Part shown: piece after piece, positions 1-10,160 of the stretch
Position numbering within the stretch: position 1 is the stretch's first letter
Layout of the letters: each line of letters opens with the position of its first letter
From: Eremomyces bilateralis CBS 781.70
Lineage: Eukaryota > Ascomycota > Dothideomycetes > Eremomycetales > Eremomycetaceae
DNA: 64,000 nucleotides
Direction of reading: 5' to 3'
Assembly: GCF_010015585.1 (NCBI RefSeq)
Contig: NW_022985067.1
Span: 2,288,044-2,352,043, forward strand
The notes under the pieces: model-generated
What the model saw: the letters and a program-made list of their open reading frames with translations, nothing else
What the model was told of the DNA's origin: nothing
Database searches by the model: none
Program-made: the position numbers and the translations under genes

Positions 1-54
1 CCCGGGGTGGGCGTGGTACCCGGGGTGGGCGTGGTGCCTGGGTTGGAATGGGGA
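1..54. repeat. 18-bp GC-rich tandem repeat at window edge
   Basis: Two nearly identical 18-bp units (1-18 and 19-36, core ggggtgggcgtggt) are followed by a degenerate third copy to about 54. The array may extend beyond the window edge. No gene is recognisable between here and the transposon remnant at about 424. Confidence 0.6.
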
Positions 55-423
55 CTGGAGACGTGCCTGGGGATACACGGAGGACCTCAGGAGGGGCGAT
101 ATTTATGACGCTCGATCTCTGATTAGTATCTACTCTTTTTTTGCCTGTTTTGCGCGAATCTCACGTCTTGATGTCGATATCTTGGTGGTGGCAGGAATCC
201 CTCTAGAAATATACGCTAAACCATTTATGGATACGTGTAGGTCTAGCAATACGGGACGTGTAGGCGGAGCAAACGTTACGTGTAGACATAGCCTTACCCA
301 AAATTTGAAGAGCTCCAAAGTACTCAACCAAAGGTTGCACTAATTAGTACGGGGTGTCTTGGTACGAGAATGAAAGCGCTGAGGGAAAATAACTTTTAAA
401 ACCCCCCCTAACTAGAAGCCTGA

Positions 424-1437
424 GAATTCCCAGGACGCTTTACCAGCATCTTTAGTTATTGGGAGATTGGACTTCGAATTATAGCTTGCTGGATTGCAAG
501 GTCGCCGCAGCGGAAGCTGCAGTGGAAACTTCTCTGTCAGACCCATCGATTGAATGACAAGTTCATCGAGTACGACGTCGATACGCGTTGGAATTCGACC
601 CGACGAATGCTGAGAGATGGACTGGGTGCAAAGCAACAGATTCAAAAGTGGACCGACCATGAAAAACGTCTTCCACCTTTTACGATCGAAGATTGGGATT
701 TTCTTGAGCAAATTGAGAGCATCCTTGCAAAGTTTGACGAGTGTACTCTGGTTGTTTCGGAGCGTCCGCCGCGGATCAGTTTGGCGATATCGATCTACTA
801 TAAGCTGCACGACATTTTACATGATGTCGCTTCTAGAGAAGGAGAGTTTTCAGGTCTTCATCCGGATATTGTGGCAGCTATGTCCCCAGATCTACAGAAG
901 TTCCAGGAGTATTGTGATCTCATGGATGGGCAGGATACGTACTCGGTCGCTCAAGTGCTTGATCGGCGGTTCAAAACACTACTACTTGAAAATGAGTTAG
1001 GAGAAGCAACGGCTTAGGATGTAGTTAAGAACATAGAAGGCTTGTTACATGAGTAATATTCATCAACAGCAGAGCAGCCCGTATCCGCTGAGGGTAATAG
1101 AAGGAAGGCAAAGAGTGTTGAAGCTCGAGTGTTACAGAAGTTGCAACCACAAAAGCAATGCTTGTCTGATATCGATCGGTACTTTCAAGATGGAGCTGTG
1201 ATAGTGGATAACTCGACGACGAAAGAGAAGGACTGGTTGCTCTCTTGGTGGAGGTCTCATTACCATGAGTACCCACGTATGGCTGCAGCTGCCAGAGATT
1301 ATTTGGCTATACCAGCCTCTGGGGTATCAGTCGAAAGACTGTTAAGTGGGGGAAGAGATCTCTTGGGAGTGCGGAGGAGCTCAATGAGTGCAGAGACTAT
1401 GAGGCGTCTGATGATGCTGCAAGATACATGGAAATAG
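424..1437 (+). mobile_element. Decayed hAT (Ac-like) DNA transposon, transposase C-terminal half
   Basis: One forward frame runs from about 424 to 1437 and reads as the C-terminal half of an Ac/hAT transposase. The segment DVDTRWNSTRRML (about 568-606) matches the conserved hAT core. The stretch from WWRSHYHEYP to ASGVSVERLLSGG and RSSMSAETM (about 1240-1410) is the hAT C-terminal dimerisation region. The frame is interrupted by TAG at 1015-1017 and TAA at 1054-1056, both explicable as C-to-T changes of CAG or CAA, the type caused by RIP. The zinc finger and N-terminal half are missing, and no terminal inverted repeats or target duplication were found. It is a dead fragment. Confidence 0.8.
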
Positions 1438-1643
1438 CTTCAGATATATAGGAATAATTAGCATGAATTGGAATTGTTACAGTAGTAAAAGCAGGATAAA
1501 TTTCAAATTACCTTCCTAAACGCCTTGCGGTGACAATTTAGAACCCTTATAATCCCATTGACAAAGGAAACATTTAGCGAACAGCTGTATCAACGTTGGA
1601 AATTCGGTCTAAAGGGTTAGTAGAGTGTCATGAACGATGTAGT

Positions 1644-2387
1644 TCAAAGCAACTTCTTCAGCCACCTGGTGAACTTACGACGAATCGACTGCTTCTTCGG
1701 CTTCGTCCGTGGGTTCTTCTGCACGAAGTTCTGATTCGCGATGTGCCGCGCTCTTTCCGCCGCACGATGCCGGGCAATCGACTGCCTCCAAAGTCTCTTC
1801 GCCCGAGGGTCGTTGATCTCGTAGACCGAGCCCGTATCAGAAACAGACGAGGAAGAGTCGGAGGAGAATGCAGATGTAACGCCGCCGGGAGTGCTGCGAA
1901 TATATCGGTAGTCGGCAGCGTAATCGTGACGCGCGGGAGTCCGAAGCGGTAGGCGGGGTGGAGCTCGCCGAACGGTTCGATAACGGGTCTCGGTTCGCGG
2001 CTTGGATCTGGTAGCGGGATTGCGGGTCGGGGTGGCGCCAGTTGCCCTGGACGACCGGGAGTAGTACCAAGGGCTCACAGGGCGTCGACGCTCGTAGTAT
2101 TCGGCCTTCATGGTCGTGTACGGTTGCTGAAGCTGCTGACGCTGCTGAAGCTGCTTGGGCTTCAGGTCCTGTTTTACCTTCCAATAAGGGGTTGGGGGAA
2201 CTAGATGGGTGCGGTTAACATTAGGAGGAGCAGCAGCAGAATAACCAACAGGATGCGGCTCGTCACAGTGAGGACCAGACACAACTATCTCCGGGATAGG
2301 TGGTGTCGGGGCCTTATTGAGATCGGAGGGGCTCTTACGCATGGTCTTGTGGGATCTGCGCTCAACATTCGACGAACAGTTTCCCAT
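1644..2387 (-). CDS. Basic, disordered orphan protein with N-terminal acylation motif
   Basis: Single-exon ORF of 247 aa; family not recognised. The N-terminus MGNCSS fits the N-myristoylation consensus (Gly2, small residue at position 6) with Cys4 placed for S-palmitoylation, as in dually acylated plasma-membrane proteins. The middle is rich in Pro, Arg, Gln and Tyr. A Ser-rich stretch with acidic residues lies at about 170-190. The C-terminus (KKQSIRRKFTRWLKKLL) is a strongly basic, probably amphipathic helix that could also bind acidic membranes. There is no predicted transmembrane segment or enzyme motif. I infer a peripheral inner-leaflet membrane protein. The start is supported by the quality of the acylation motif. 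Confidence 0.55.
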   Translation of the reverse strand: MGNCSSNVERRSHKTMRKSPSDLNKAPTPPIPEIVVSGPHCDEPHPVGYSAAAPPNVNRTHLVPPTPYWKVKQDLKPKQLQQRQQLQQPYTTMKAEYYERRRPVSPWYYSRSSRATGATPTRNPATRSKPRTETRYRTVRRAPPRLPLRTPARHDYAADYRYIRSTPGGVTSAFSSDSSSSVSDTGSVYEINDPRAKRLWRQSIARHRAAERARHIANQNFVQKNPRTKPKKQSIRRKFTRWLKKLL

Positions 2388-4001
2388 TTAGCACGAAGAG
2401 TTCATCGAAGTGTTGAGCCTGCTTGGGTTCTGAGGAAAGAAGAAAGCTGGTAGAGATGGAAGGGCTCAGAGATATATATATATGGTAGAGAAGAGAAAAT
2501 ATATACAAAGACATTGTGATCGGTACCAGACAAAGCAACAAAGGCAAGCACAGCGTATTGATACACTCATTGGGCGGTGTTACAAAGCAGAGCATGCGAG
2601 TCAGCGGTTCTAGCGAAGGTGATGAGATTCAGTTTTCGTGATATCTAGTTGAATCAGTGATCATTTGCCAGATCGCCTGCCTCGTCAACACGATGATCGA
2701 GCGGTGTAGAGAGGCTTAGGTAGTAACGCCTTTGTGTTAGCTCTGCTGTTATCGCATTGTCTCTCGCTAGGTGCTCATCAACACTGCTGCTTAGGAGGCT
2801 GGTATCGAACCCAGGGATGGCGATGACATACTTACCTACAATTATGTAAAAGCCATATCCGTTCAGCGATCTGCTTTGAAGTTCCTTCCTGTAGTTTCGG
2901 GCACATGATCGCATCCTCTTTTCTTGCTGAAGTGGAATAAGACTTCATATGCTCCCACGGGGACAGCTGGCCAAGGGGGTGAATGTCAATGATGCTGGCC
3001 AGATAGGATTGATATGTTGATGAGACGGTGTAGACATCATCAGTAGAGCGGGGGAAATCTAGTAAGCTGATGCTTGAACAATAAATTGGATATATATGGA
3101 AGGCGAATCTTTAATGAATAGTACTGTGTAACACAAGTTCGTAACATACCATCAAACAAAGGCTGGTTATATGGTGCAAAGATGCAGGCGTATGAAGCCA
3201 GGCATCGGCAGTATGCAGACCCTGGATCCTCAACAAAAACTGCGGTTGATAGAATAATGGATAGTAGCATTGACAAAGAAGATCTAAAAAATTCAAACCT
3301 ATACAACCTCATAAGACTAAATTGAGACGTAGCATACGCTTGACAGGTAGTACAGACAATGGGTCGAGATATTATTTCAGGGTGGTCTTCCAGTGCTGCT
3401 AAATGAACAGATTACTAACTAAGTTGAACGCTATGAAAGGCATCTTCTGACTTCTGTAGTTTAACGTTGTTCGACTTGAAATCTCCGGTCTCTGGAGATA
3501 AACTTGGATCTGTCGTATGTGAACGGGATGAGAATTGGTTGATGAAAGAATGTCACCGACCACCATAAGGAGTCAAGGAAGGCAGTGACGTCAAAATTAG
3601 GCCCATCAGGGACGCCGCCTGCGTGACCGACGGTTTGAGGGGCGTTCTTGTTGTTAAGTCCGTGCTGCGCCATATGTATTGAAAGTTTGAAAGTTGAAAC
3701 TAGCTGAAAGTTGAACAGCCAAACTAATAAATTACTAAGGCTTACTAAGCACTGCGGAGTGCGGGCTGCTGGAGGCCTGGAGGGCGGAGGCTGGAGCACC
3801 CTGGTGGCCGCATGCGGTGGCCGGGCCAATTATCTCCGCTGGGTAACGTTAATATGCCTTTGCATCACAGCATTTAATATTGCCTCATTCCTGTCCATTG
3901 AAAGGCTCAGTGCAATTCAACCGAAAGAGAATAACCAGACACTTGTGATTGAAATTCCACGCCATTCAGGATCACCCCAAGCAGTCCAACCACTCGACAC
4001 C
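2388..4001. other. Intergenic, one weak small ORF
   Basis: An AT dinucleotide run lies at about 2471-2484, upstream of the 1644-2387 gene. The only ORF with any promise is minus strand 3674 to 3461 (70 aa, starting MAQHGLNNKN). It has no recognisable family, and I do not call it as a gene. Nothing else is visible. Confidence 0.4.
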
Positions 4002-4758
4002 ATGACGACCACAGTTCTCGCAGGAAGCACAGGGCTGGTCGTATGCATATTTCCACCAGTAACCCCTCCGTCAATAGAATACGCACTAACTTCCATCTTC
4101 TCAGGGCTCCTTCATCCTTGATACTCTCACCAGCCTCCCCGCCATCAAGCAAATCTATGCCTACACCCGCCGCGACCTCCCCACCTCATCCCCCAACGTC
4201 ACTTCCCTCACCTCCAGCGACCCCTCCACCTGGCCCTCCTCCTTCCCTACCACCCCCGTCCCCCAACTCTTCCTCTCTGGCCTCGGCACCACCCGCGCCG
4301 CTGCCGGCAGTCTCGAGAACCAGCGAAAAATCGACCTGGACCTGAACCTCGCGCTCGCGAAGGCGGCGAAGGCCGCGGGGGTGGACACGTATGTGCTGAT
4401 TTCGTCGACTGGGGCGAACGCGAGCTCGCGGTTTCCTTACATAAAGATGAAGGGGGAGTTGGAGGAGGCGGTGATGGGGTTGGGGTTTAAGCATGTGGTG
4501 TTGGTAAAGCCGGGGATGATTCTGGGGGACCGGAAGGAGACGCGGGTGGTGGAGTGGGTGATCCGGACGTTCGGGAGGGGGTTGGGGAGCGTGAGTACGG
4601 CGTTGACGGATTCGTGGGCGGCGGAGGCGAGGGTGATTGGAAGGGCGGCGGTGAGGGCTGGGTTGGATTGTGTGGAGGGGAAGAGGGAGGAGGGGGTGTG
4701 GGAGTTGGGGCAGAGTGATATTATCAGGTTGGGGAGGACGGAGTGGAAGGAGACGTAG
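4002..4758 (+). CDS. fmp52: FMP52-like NAD(P)-binding protein, mitochondrial outer membrane
   Basis: Two exons, 4002-4040 and 4105-4758, with a 64-nt GT-AG intron; 230 aa. The short first exon encodes the start of a Rossmann fold (VLAGSTGLV, then GS after splicing), so the nucleotide-binding loop is split by the intron. Later motifs fit the FMP52/TIP30 atypical short-chain dehydrogenase family: YVLISSTGAN (about 131-140), YIKMKGELEE with the catalytic-type Tyr and Lys, and VVLVKPGMILGDR. In yeast Fmp52 is found at the mitochondrial outer membrane; its substrate is unknown. Codon use switches strongly from C-ending in the first half of exon 2 to G-ending in the second half. Confidence 0.92.
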
Positions 4759-5069
4759 TTGGAGGATGTTTCGAAATGGTCGGGGGACGTGAACGATGAT
4801 TCGAGCTCAACCGGAGACTGTAGGACTGTACGATTTGATTTTAGGTCGTTGGTGCAATAATGTAGCTCATGCCACAATCATAATGCTTAATAAAATGTAC
4901 GATATAAACAACGCTTCAAGGTACTATATACAATCATCCCTGAACGAACGCTAGACACCCGTGATGTCCACAAATCCAAGTGCATGCGTAAGATCGTCAG
5001 AAGTTCGTGGCCCAGATGGCCTATATACTCTAGTATGTCTATTCCAGACTCAGAACCTAGTCGCTGAGT
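4759..5069. other. Convergent intergenic region
   Basis: Tail-to-tail spacer of about 310 bp between fmp52 and the MFS transporter gene. It is AT-rich around 4850-4930, which suits 3' UTR and polyadenylation signals of both genes. No ORF. Confidence 0.5.
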
Positions 5070-6938
5070 TCAGGAGTTAGCCAGAAGCTCGTCGTTTTCC
5101 CTGTAATCGTCATCATGATACTCTTCTTGCTCGGGGAGATACACTACACATATTCAATTAGTCCCATGTATTTCATCATTCAGGATACTCAAGACTCACC
5201 GTTCGGTCTGATGAATAAAGCGCACGCGAACGCCAAAAAGAACGTCGCGGTCAGACATATAAACACCGTTGGAGAATACTTCCCCACCGTTGCACTATAG
5301 ATGCCGTTGAAGATCGTCGGACTGATCACTCTTGCCAGAGCATGCAACAGTCCCAGCGCTCCAAGCAATTGCCCCGTCTTATCTGGTGGGACATGCTTCG
5401 TCAAGACGCTCTGCAACGTCGGCGCCCCCATACCGCCAAAGCTCGCGACGATGCCGCTGAGGGTGAACAGCTTCCCATCCCTGGCAAAGCTGTATCCCAG
5501 AAATCCTAGGGTGTCAATCATGACCGCCACACGGATGATGTTCAATTCGAAAGTGTCCGAACCACTCCGCGACACGTGGGTAGTGCCCGTGAGCCACCTG
5601 CGGCCGTAGCCGTTGAGCAGTGGAAGGATGACGAGCAACCCGAAGACGCGGCAGGTGTTGACGATGGAGATGAACAAGGACTGCGTGTATGTGTCCCAGC
5701 CGAACATGAAGTTGCTATAAATGACGATGATCTGGAAGGCTCCCATGGCGACGCCGAACCCAAGGGTATCAACGGCGGCAAGCACGAGGAGGTTGCTACG
5801 GAGCGCGGAAGAGGATCCGGGGCCAGTTGGGTAGAGGATGCGGAGGGGTTCGAAGAAGTTGGCGGGGCGGAGGGAGGAGAGAAAGGAGGGAGGCCCGGAG
5901 GCGAGGTGTTTGACGCGGTATTTTTCCCGCGCGAGCAGCTGGCGGGATTTGCTGAGGGACTCGGGGATAACGAAGGCGAGTAAGGCGATGAAGAGAATGT
6001 GTGCCGCGATGCCGTAGTAGAAGACCGGCAGGACGGTCCCGGTCTTCTTGACGATGTAGCCTGCAACGATGGGTCCGATAGCAATTCCCGTGAAAAGGCA
6101 GCCATGGAAGTATCCAAACGCCACGTTCCGCTTCGATGGAGGCGTACAGTCCGTTGCATACGAATGCGCAAGAGCCATGGACGTGATGAACGAGCCGCAC
6201 ATTCCATCGAAGACGAACCCAACTAGAATCCAATATACGGAGATGATATCGGGATATTTGGCGGCAAATATAGTAATAATCTCGCCGCTGAACATCCCGA
6301 AGTTCGTGAGCACGATGATCAGCTTCCGCCCGTATCGGTCGGACAGTGCGCCCAGTTTCGGGCTCACAAGAGCTGCGAGGAGGCCCGAGATAACGGTTCC
6401 TGCAAGGTTGAATTGTGCAACACGCGATTGCACCCCCGCGTCACGGCACTGCTCGTTCTCTTCTCCAAAGACGACCGGGAGGTATGTGAAGGTAGGGTCG
6501 GCCAACGCTTGGTCGGCGAAATATTCTCGACAGATCAGGGTAAGGATGAGGTTCAATTTCGGGACCATGACACCGCCAAATGCCATCGTGGATAGGAGGT
6601 ATGGAGGAAGCATCCAGAATATCTGCAGCGGTCAACGTCTATGCGTTTGATCTGTTGGATCGTATACTCACGGATGGTTTCTTGTACCATGGCAAGCCAT
6701 CGAAATCTCCGCGCTCTTCAGACTCTTCCCCCAGCAGTGTTGTAGAAGTCGTTTTCCTTATCAGAGGCGTCTCCTCGTCTGTATCCTGCACCTGTTTGGA
6801 ACCCATGACTCCTCCCTCGGCCGCCGGAACAATGTCCTCTTCTTGCAGCGTGATATCGCCGGTACTTCCACTTCGAGTATTGGATGCGCCGACCACCTCG
6901 TCGGCGCCCAGCCATGCTGGCTGTCGTTCGGCGCTCAT
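5070..6938 (-). CDS. MFS transporter, DHA1/TetA-like (YCR023C type)
   Basis: Three exons on the minus strand: 6672-6938, 5200-6622 and 5070-5143; 587 aa. The first 89 residues are a cytosolic tail with a PLIRK segment. The membrane domain starts with MAFGGVMVPKLNLI and carries the MFS loop signature GALSDRYGRK after TM2, with about 12 hydrophobic segments overall. The frame runs into a stop at 5189 only if the last intron (donor at 5199, acceptor at 5144, 56 nt) is not removed. Splicing gives an acidic tail ending in DELLANS, a dileucine-type sorting signal. The start at 6938 is preferred because an in-frame extension to 7082 would translate the GATA-site repeat. Substrate unknown; see the regulatory sites at 6981-7013. 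Confidence 0.9.
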
Positions 6939-6980
6939 CTTGTCCCTGTGTCGTCCAGTCTGGTGGACTTGGACCCTTCG

Positions 6981-7013
6981 ATCTGATAACTGATCTGATA
7001 ATTGATCAGATAT
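6981..7013 (-). promoter_or_regulatory. Three phased SreA/URBS1-type GATA sites
   Basis: Three copies of a 9-mer lie exactly 12 bp apart on the plus strand: ATCTGATAA at 6981, ATCTGATAA at 6993 and ATCAGATAT at 7005. Two match ATCWGATAA exactly and the third matches 8 of 9. ATCWGATAA is the published binding consensus of the fungal iron-responsive GATA repressor SreA. The array ends 43 bp upstream of the MFS start codon at 6938, in its promoter or 5' UTR. I infer iron-dependent repression of the transporter. Confidence 0.55.
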
Positions 7014-7614
7014 CTTGCGAGATGGACCCGTAAATTGTCCTAGTGGGCCGAGACTGCGACCGCGGAAGCACACGTCGGCCACTAAAGAATGCGAGAGTGG
7101 AGAACGAATGAACCAATTCGAGCCGGTTGTTGCAACATCGCGATGAATCGCTAGTGACTATTACAGAGCAACTCTGTCCAGAGACCACGGCCTAGGAAAA
7201 ATGGGAAAATGAAGATACAAGAGAGTGTAGGGGGTAGATAGCTAGATATCGTATCCAAGGTGCTTCGAAACAGGGACGTGACGTGACCGTACAGCGAGGC
7301 TTCAGCCGCCAGGGCTGGCATTCAGATTGTCCCGCGGTGTATCTTGAGGGGAGATAACGTCAAGGGGGGTATTGGTAATCCATGTTGGACGGCAATTTAT
7401 ATGCCGACATCAGGATCTCTGATCTCGGCCACATCATCCACAAGGGCTTGATTCGCTGTCTCGAATCTCGATGACCCAGGCTTTAATTACCATAGCATGC
7501 ATGATGCGGCCAAATGATGCGATTAGGTGTGCGACATTGCGACTTCGTCCATAGTCGTGAAATTCCCTTCAACGGCTCGGAACAAATATGCACATTGACT
7601 GTTTCGCAATTCTC
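7014..7614. other. Intergenic
   Basis: Upstream region of the MFS gene. No convincing ORF or repeat beyond the GATA array. Confidence 0.4.
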
Positions 7615-8031
7615 ATGAACTCCGTGACTCCATCCATCAAGTTCACATCTTGCAGAGGTAACTAGTATCTTCAGCTACTCAGAGGAGGGGTTTCAAATCG
7701 CGTCGAACAAAATGTACATTTTCCTATTTTTGAGCCTATCTGCTGCCACCAGCCATTTACAGAGTCCTCATTCTTCCAAGTCGCTGGAAATTCTCCGCAA
7801 CGTGGCAAGCCACCAGCTACGTGTCCTCCAGGAAACAATGCAATTCAGCTTTCGAGTATTCATTTCAATCAGAAAGGAGAGTGCACATTGGTTATATCGT
7901 TACTCCAGGACAACCTTGGAGCCGGAGGTGCTATGGTGCCATGTCCGGAGGAGACCCATATTGTCGGCAGTCTCGACGTATTCTATTATCTTCAGGAGCT
8001 TGTTCTTGAACAACAACGAAAAGGTCAATGA
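7615..8031 (+). CDS. Possible small two-exon gene, unknown product
   Basis: A tentative gene. Exon 1 would be 7615-7657 and exon 2 7763-8031, with a 105-nt GT-AG intron ending in ttacag. The joined reading frame is open and divisible by three, giving 103 aa. Exon 2 has a natural-looking composition, with segments such as CPPGNNAIQLSSIHFNQ and GECTLVISLLQDNLG. I recognise no family. An alternative reading from ATG 7712 has a signal-peptide-like start (MYIFLFLSLSAATS) but then degenerates. It may be a relic or not a gene. Confidence 0.22.
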
Positions 8032-8306
8032 TGAATCGTCCAACCGAACGCGTATGAAATCAATATTAGTTTCGCAGAACTGCTTTGTCTAATAACACTG
8101 CATTCCTCTGCCGGTCACTACCCGCGTCACTTTCTTTGATCAGTCTACTATGAAGTCGTCTTGTCCCTCGAGTCTCTGCTTCATCATGGGTCTAATTAAT
8201 GTTCCGTACGTTATGAACTCGTCGCCAGTGTCGTCCAGTATTTTTCTTCAAGCATCCGTTCTATTGATAGCAGGTCCTATTGTGACTTGGCCACTCGAAG
8301 TTAGCC

Positions 8307-9741
8307 ATGGCGACAGGCACCCAGTATGATAACACTATAAACGTGGATGAATTGTTGTTGCCAGCTACCCAAAAAGAGAAGGATGGATGGACTGGATGGG
8401 TCAAATTACAAGGTGAACCGGTGAGTGCTTCACAGAGGAACATTAGACATCAGTGTTCAAAGTCCGACCACTAATTCATCATTGAAAAGTGGGCGTTCAA
8501 CGCGTTGATGAGGCACTTCGGCCTTGCCAACCTTCGGTGGATACAGGCAACAGCTCTGGATTATAACGGCTTTATAGACTCCCAGGCGTGAGTTGGGGTC
8601 GTTCTCTACAAAGTTGTTGGGATGCTGACAAAGCGGTAGCCTCCCCGATGGCACCAGACTATACGCCATGATTGTCGTCGGACGCCCCTACTGGGCACTA
8701 GATAAAGGGCAGCGACCCTACCATCGACCAGGAATCTGGTTTGCGAATCAACTAATCACAGATGCATGCGGGACCATCGCGTTGATGAAAGTCCTCGGCA
8801 ACCTTCCTGATGGATTGATCGATAGCGAGCAAATGGCGGAGTTTTTCGCCACTACCGAAAGCCATAATCAAGTTCAACGAGGGGAAGACATCACCGGATT
8901 TGAGGATTTGAGAAGCGCTCACAACGCGTGCGCGAGGAAGATGGAAATGTTCATGCAAGACGCCAAAGTCATCACAGGCTACACCCCAAACGCCCGCAAG
9001 GGGCGACCAGGGCCAAAATCTCTTGGGGAAACTTCAAACGTACCACCAGGTGAAATTAATCTCACCCAGGGCACGCTTGAACATTTTGTTGCATATTCAC
9101 CTATCGGGAACCAGTTGTGGTATTTGAACGGCCTGGATGAGTGGCCCAGATAGCTCCACGACTACGAAGAACTCCCCTTAAACTGGTTAGACTGGGCGTC
9201 GGAGGATTTGGCCGACTTGTTTGAGCCAGACGGCGCTGCGCATGCTATGCTTGTCCTAGTGGAGGATACACAGGTAAATACTTTGGAAAGTTGTATTGCG
9301 GCGATCCGGGCTATCGAGCGACGTTTGGACGAAATTTATCTAGCGCACCCCAAGGTAAAGGACGAGGCCTGGCGAAACCTAGTCGCGCGAAACCTATTCG
9401 TTCTTATGCCCGTCGATGGGGAAGAACCATACTTCATAGGGCCACCACCTAGATACTATGGGGTCACACAAGGTCTAATCGATGCAAGCCCGCCGATACC
9501 AGAATACCAATTGCCCGCACAAGACCAGAATCCGGGTGGGGAAGTCGATAGGCTGATTACCCTCTTTGATGCCATCGCACAGCACCAGGTAAACATTCTT
9601 CCTGGGATTCGCGACAGGCACCAGTCAGGCGACACAGCAAGGAACATGTTCTATTATCAGTACGTTATTCTCAAATGGTTGAAAATGTTACATATCAATG
9701 GCAGATTGGACGAGGTACAGAAGGCGGCACAAGGAAATTAG
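8307..9741 (+). CDS. uch2: UCH37/Uch2-like ubiquitin C-terminal hydrolase, interrupted by one TAG
   Basis: Peptidase C12 family. Exons 8307-8420, 8490-8587 and 8640-9741. The oxyanion Gln108 and nucleophile Cys114 lie in WFANQLITDACGT with the family's 6-residue spacing. His219 lies in EHFVAYSPIGNQLW. The third catalytic position, 15 residues on as in UCHL5, is Asn234 (WYLNGL) where an Asp is expected. The same frame is cut by TAG at 9151-9153, then continues open for 195 codons and ends in a UCHL5-type C-terminal helix region (FYYQYVILKWLKMLH). In UCH37 that region docks on the proteasome. The gene is therefore either a young pseudogene, a readthrough gene (TAG followed by CTC), or carries a sequencing error. 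CAG to TAG would fit a RIP-type change. Confidence 0.8.
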
Positions 9742-10061
9742 GAAAGTAGTGGATAGGCAAGATCCAGTCATAAGATAACCGTCCGCATGTACCGAATATA
9801 GAACCGCAATAAGGTCTATTTAGAAACTCTGGTTTAAGAATAGAAGCGTAGAATTCGTTCTCCGTACGCATCACTATAAATACTATACCCCTAAACTAAC
9901 GATTTATTGTGACATATCTACGGAGTAGGTAACTACCATATTTCTGAGATTCGCTACTCCTGCTGGCACTTCAACCTTCATGAACCTCTAGAATTTCGTA
10001 TCCTCTGGATAGTTGAATCAGAAATGGTAAAAAGATATCCCGCCCAAAAAAAAAAATATAT
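9742..10061. other. AT-rich intergenic
   Basis: An AT-rich spacer with no ORF or repeat that I can support. Its right end holds the poly-A run that terminates the minus-strand tRNA. Confidence 0.4.
10046..10056 (-). terminator. RNA polymerase III terminator of tRNA-Ser
   Basis: Eleven consecutive A on the plus strand give a T11 run on the minus strand, starting 5 nt after the tRNA 3' end. This is a strong Pol III stop. Confidence 0.8.
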
Positions 10062-10160
10062 CGACACGGACAGGATTTGAACCTGCGCACGCGAACGTAT
10101 CAGATAGCTCAAACAAATTTTGGTTCAAGTCTGACTCCTTAACCACTCGGACACCGTGTC
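10062..10160 (-). tRNA. tRNA-Ser(UGA) with 18-nt intron
   Basis: The minus strand folds as a class II tRNA. The acceptor stem is GACACGG/CCGTGTC with discriminator G. The D-loop contains the box A type sequence GTGTCCGAGTGG, and box B reads GGTTCAAATCC. The anticodon stem is CAGA/TCTG around loop CTTGA-A/A, giving anticodon TGA. An 18-nt intron sits one base 3' of the anticodon, the standard eukaryotic position. The long variable arm expected of tRNA-Ser is present. Mature length is 81 nt before CCA addition. Confidence 0.93.

Noticed and set aside
3461-3829. 122-codon minus-strand ORF
   Set aside because: Low-complexity Pro/Ala start followed by unstructured sequence. A 70-codon version from ATG 3674 is possible but has no support.
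7712-8092. Secreted effector-like ORF with a signal-peptide start
   Set aside because: Only the first 18 residues look like a signal. The rest is compositionally random, and another frame in the same DNA looks more coding.
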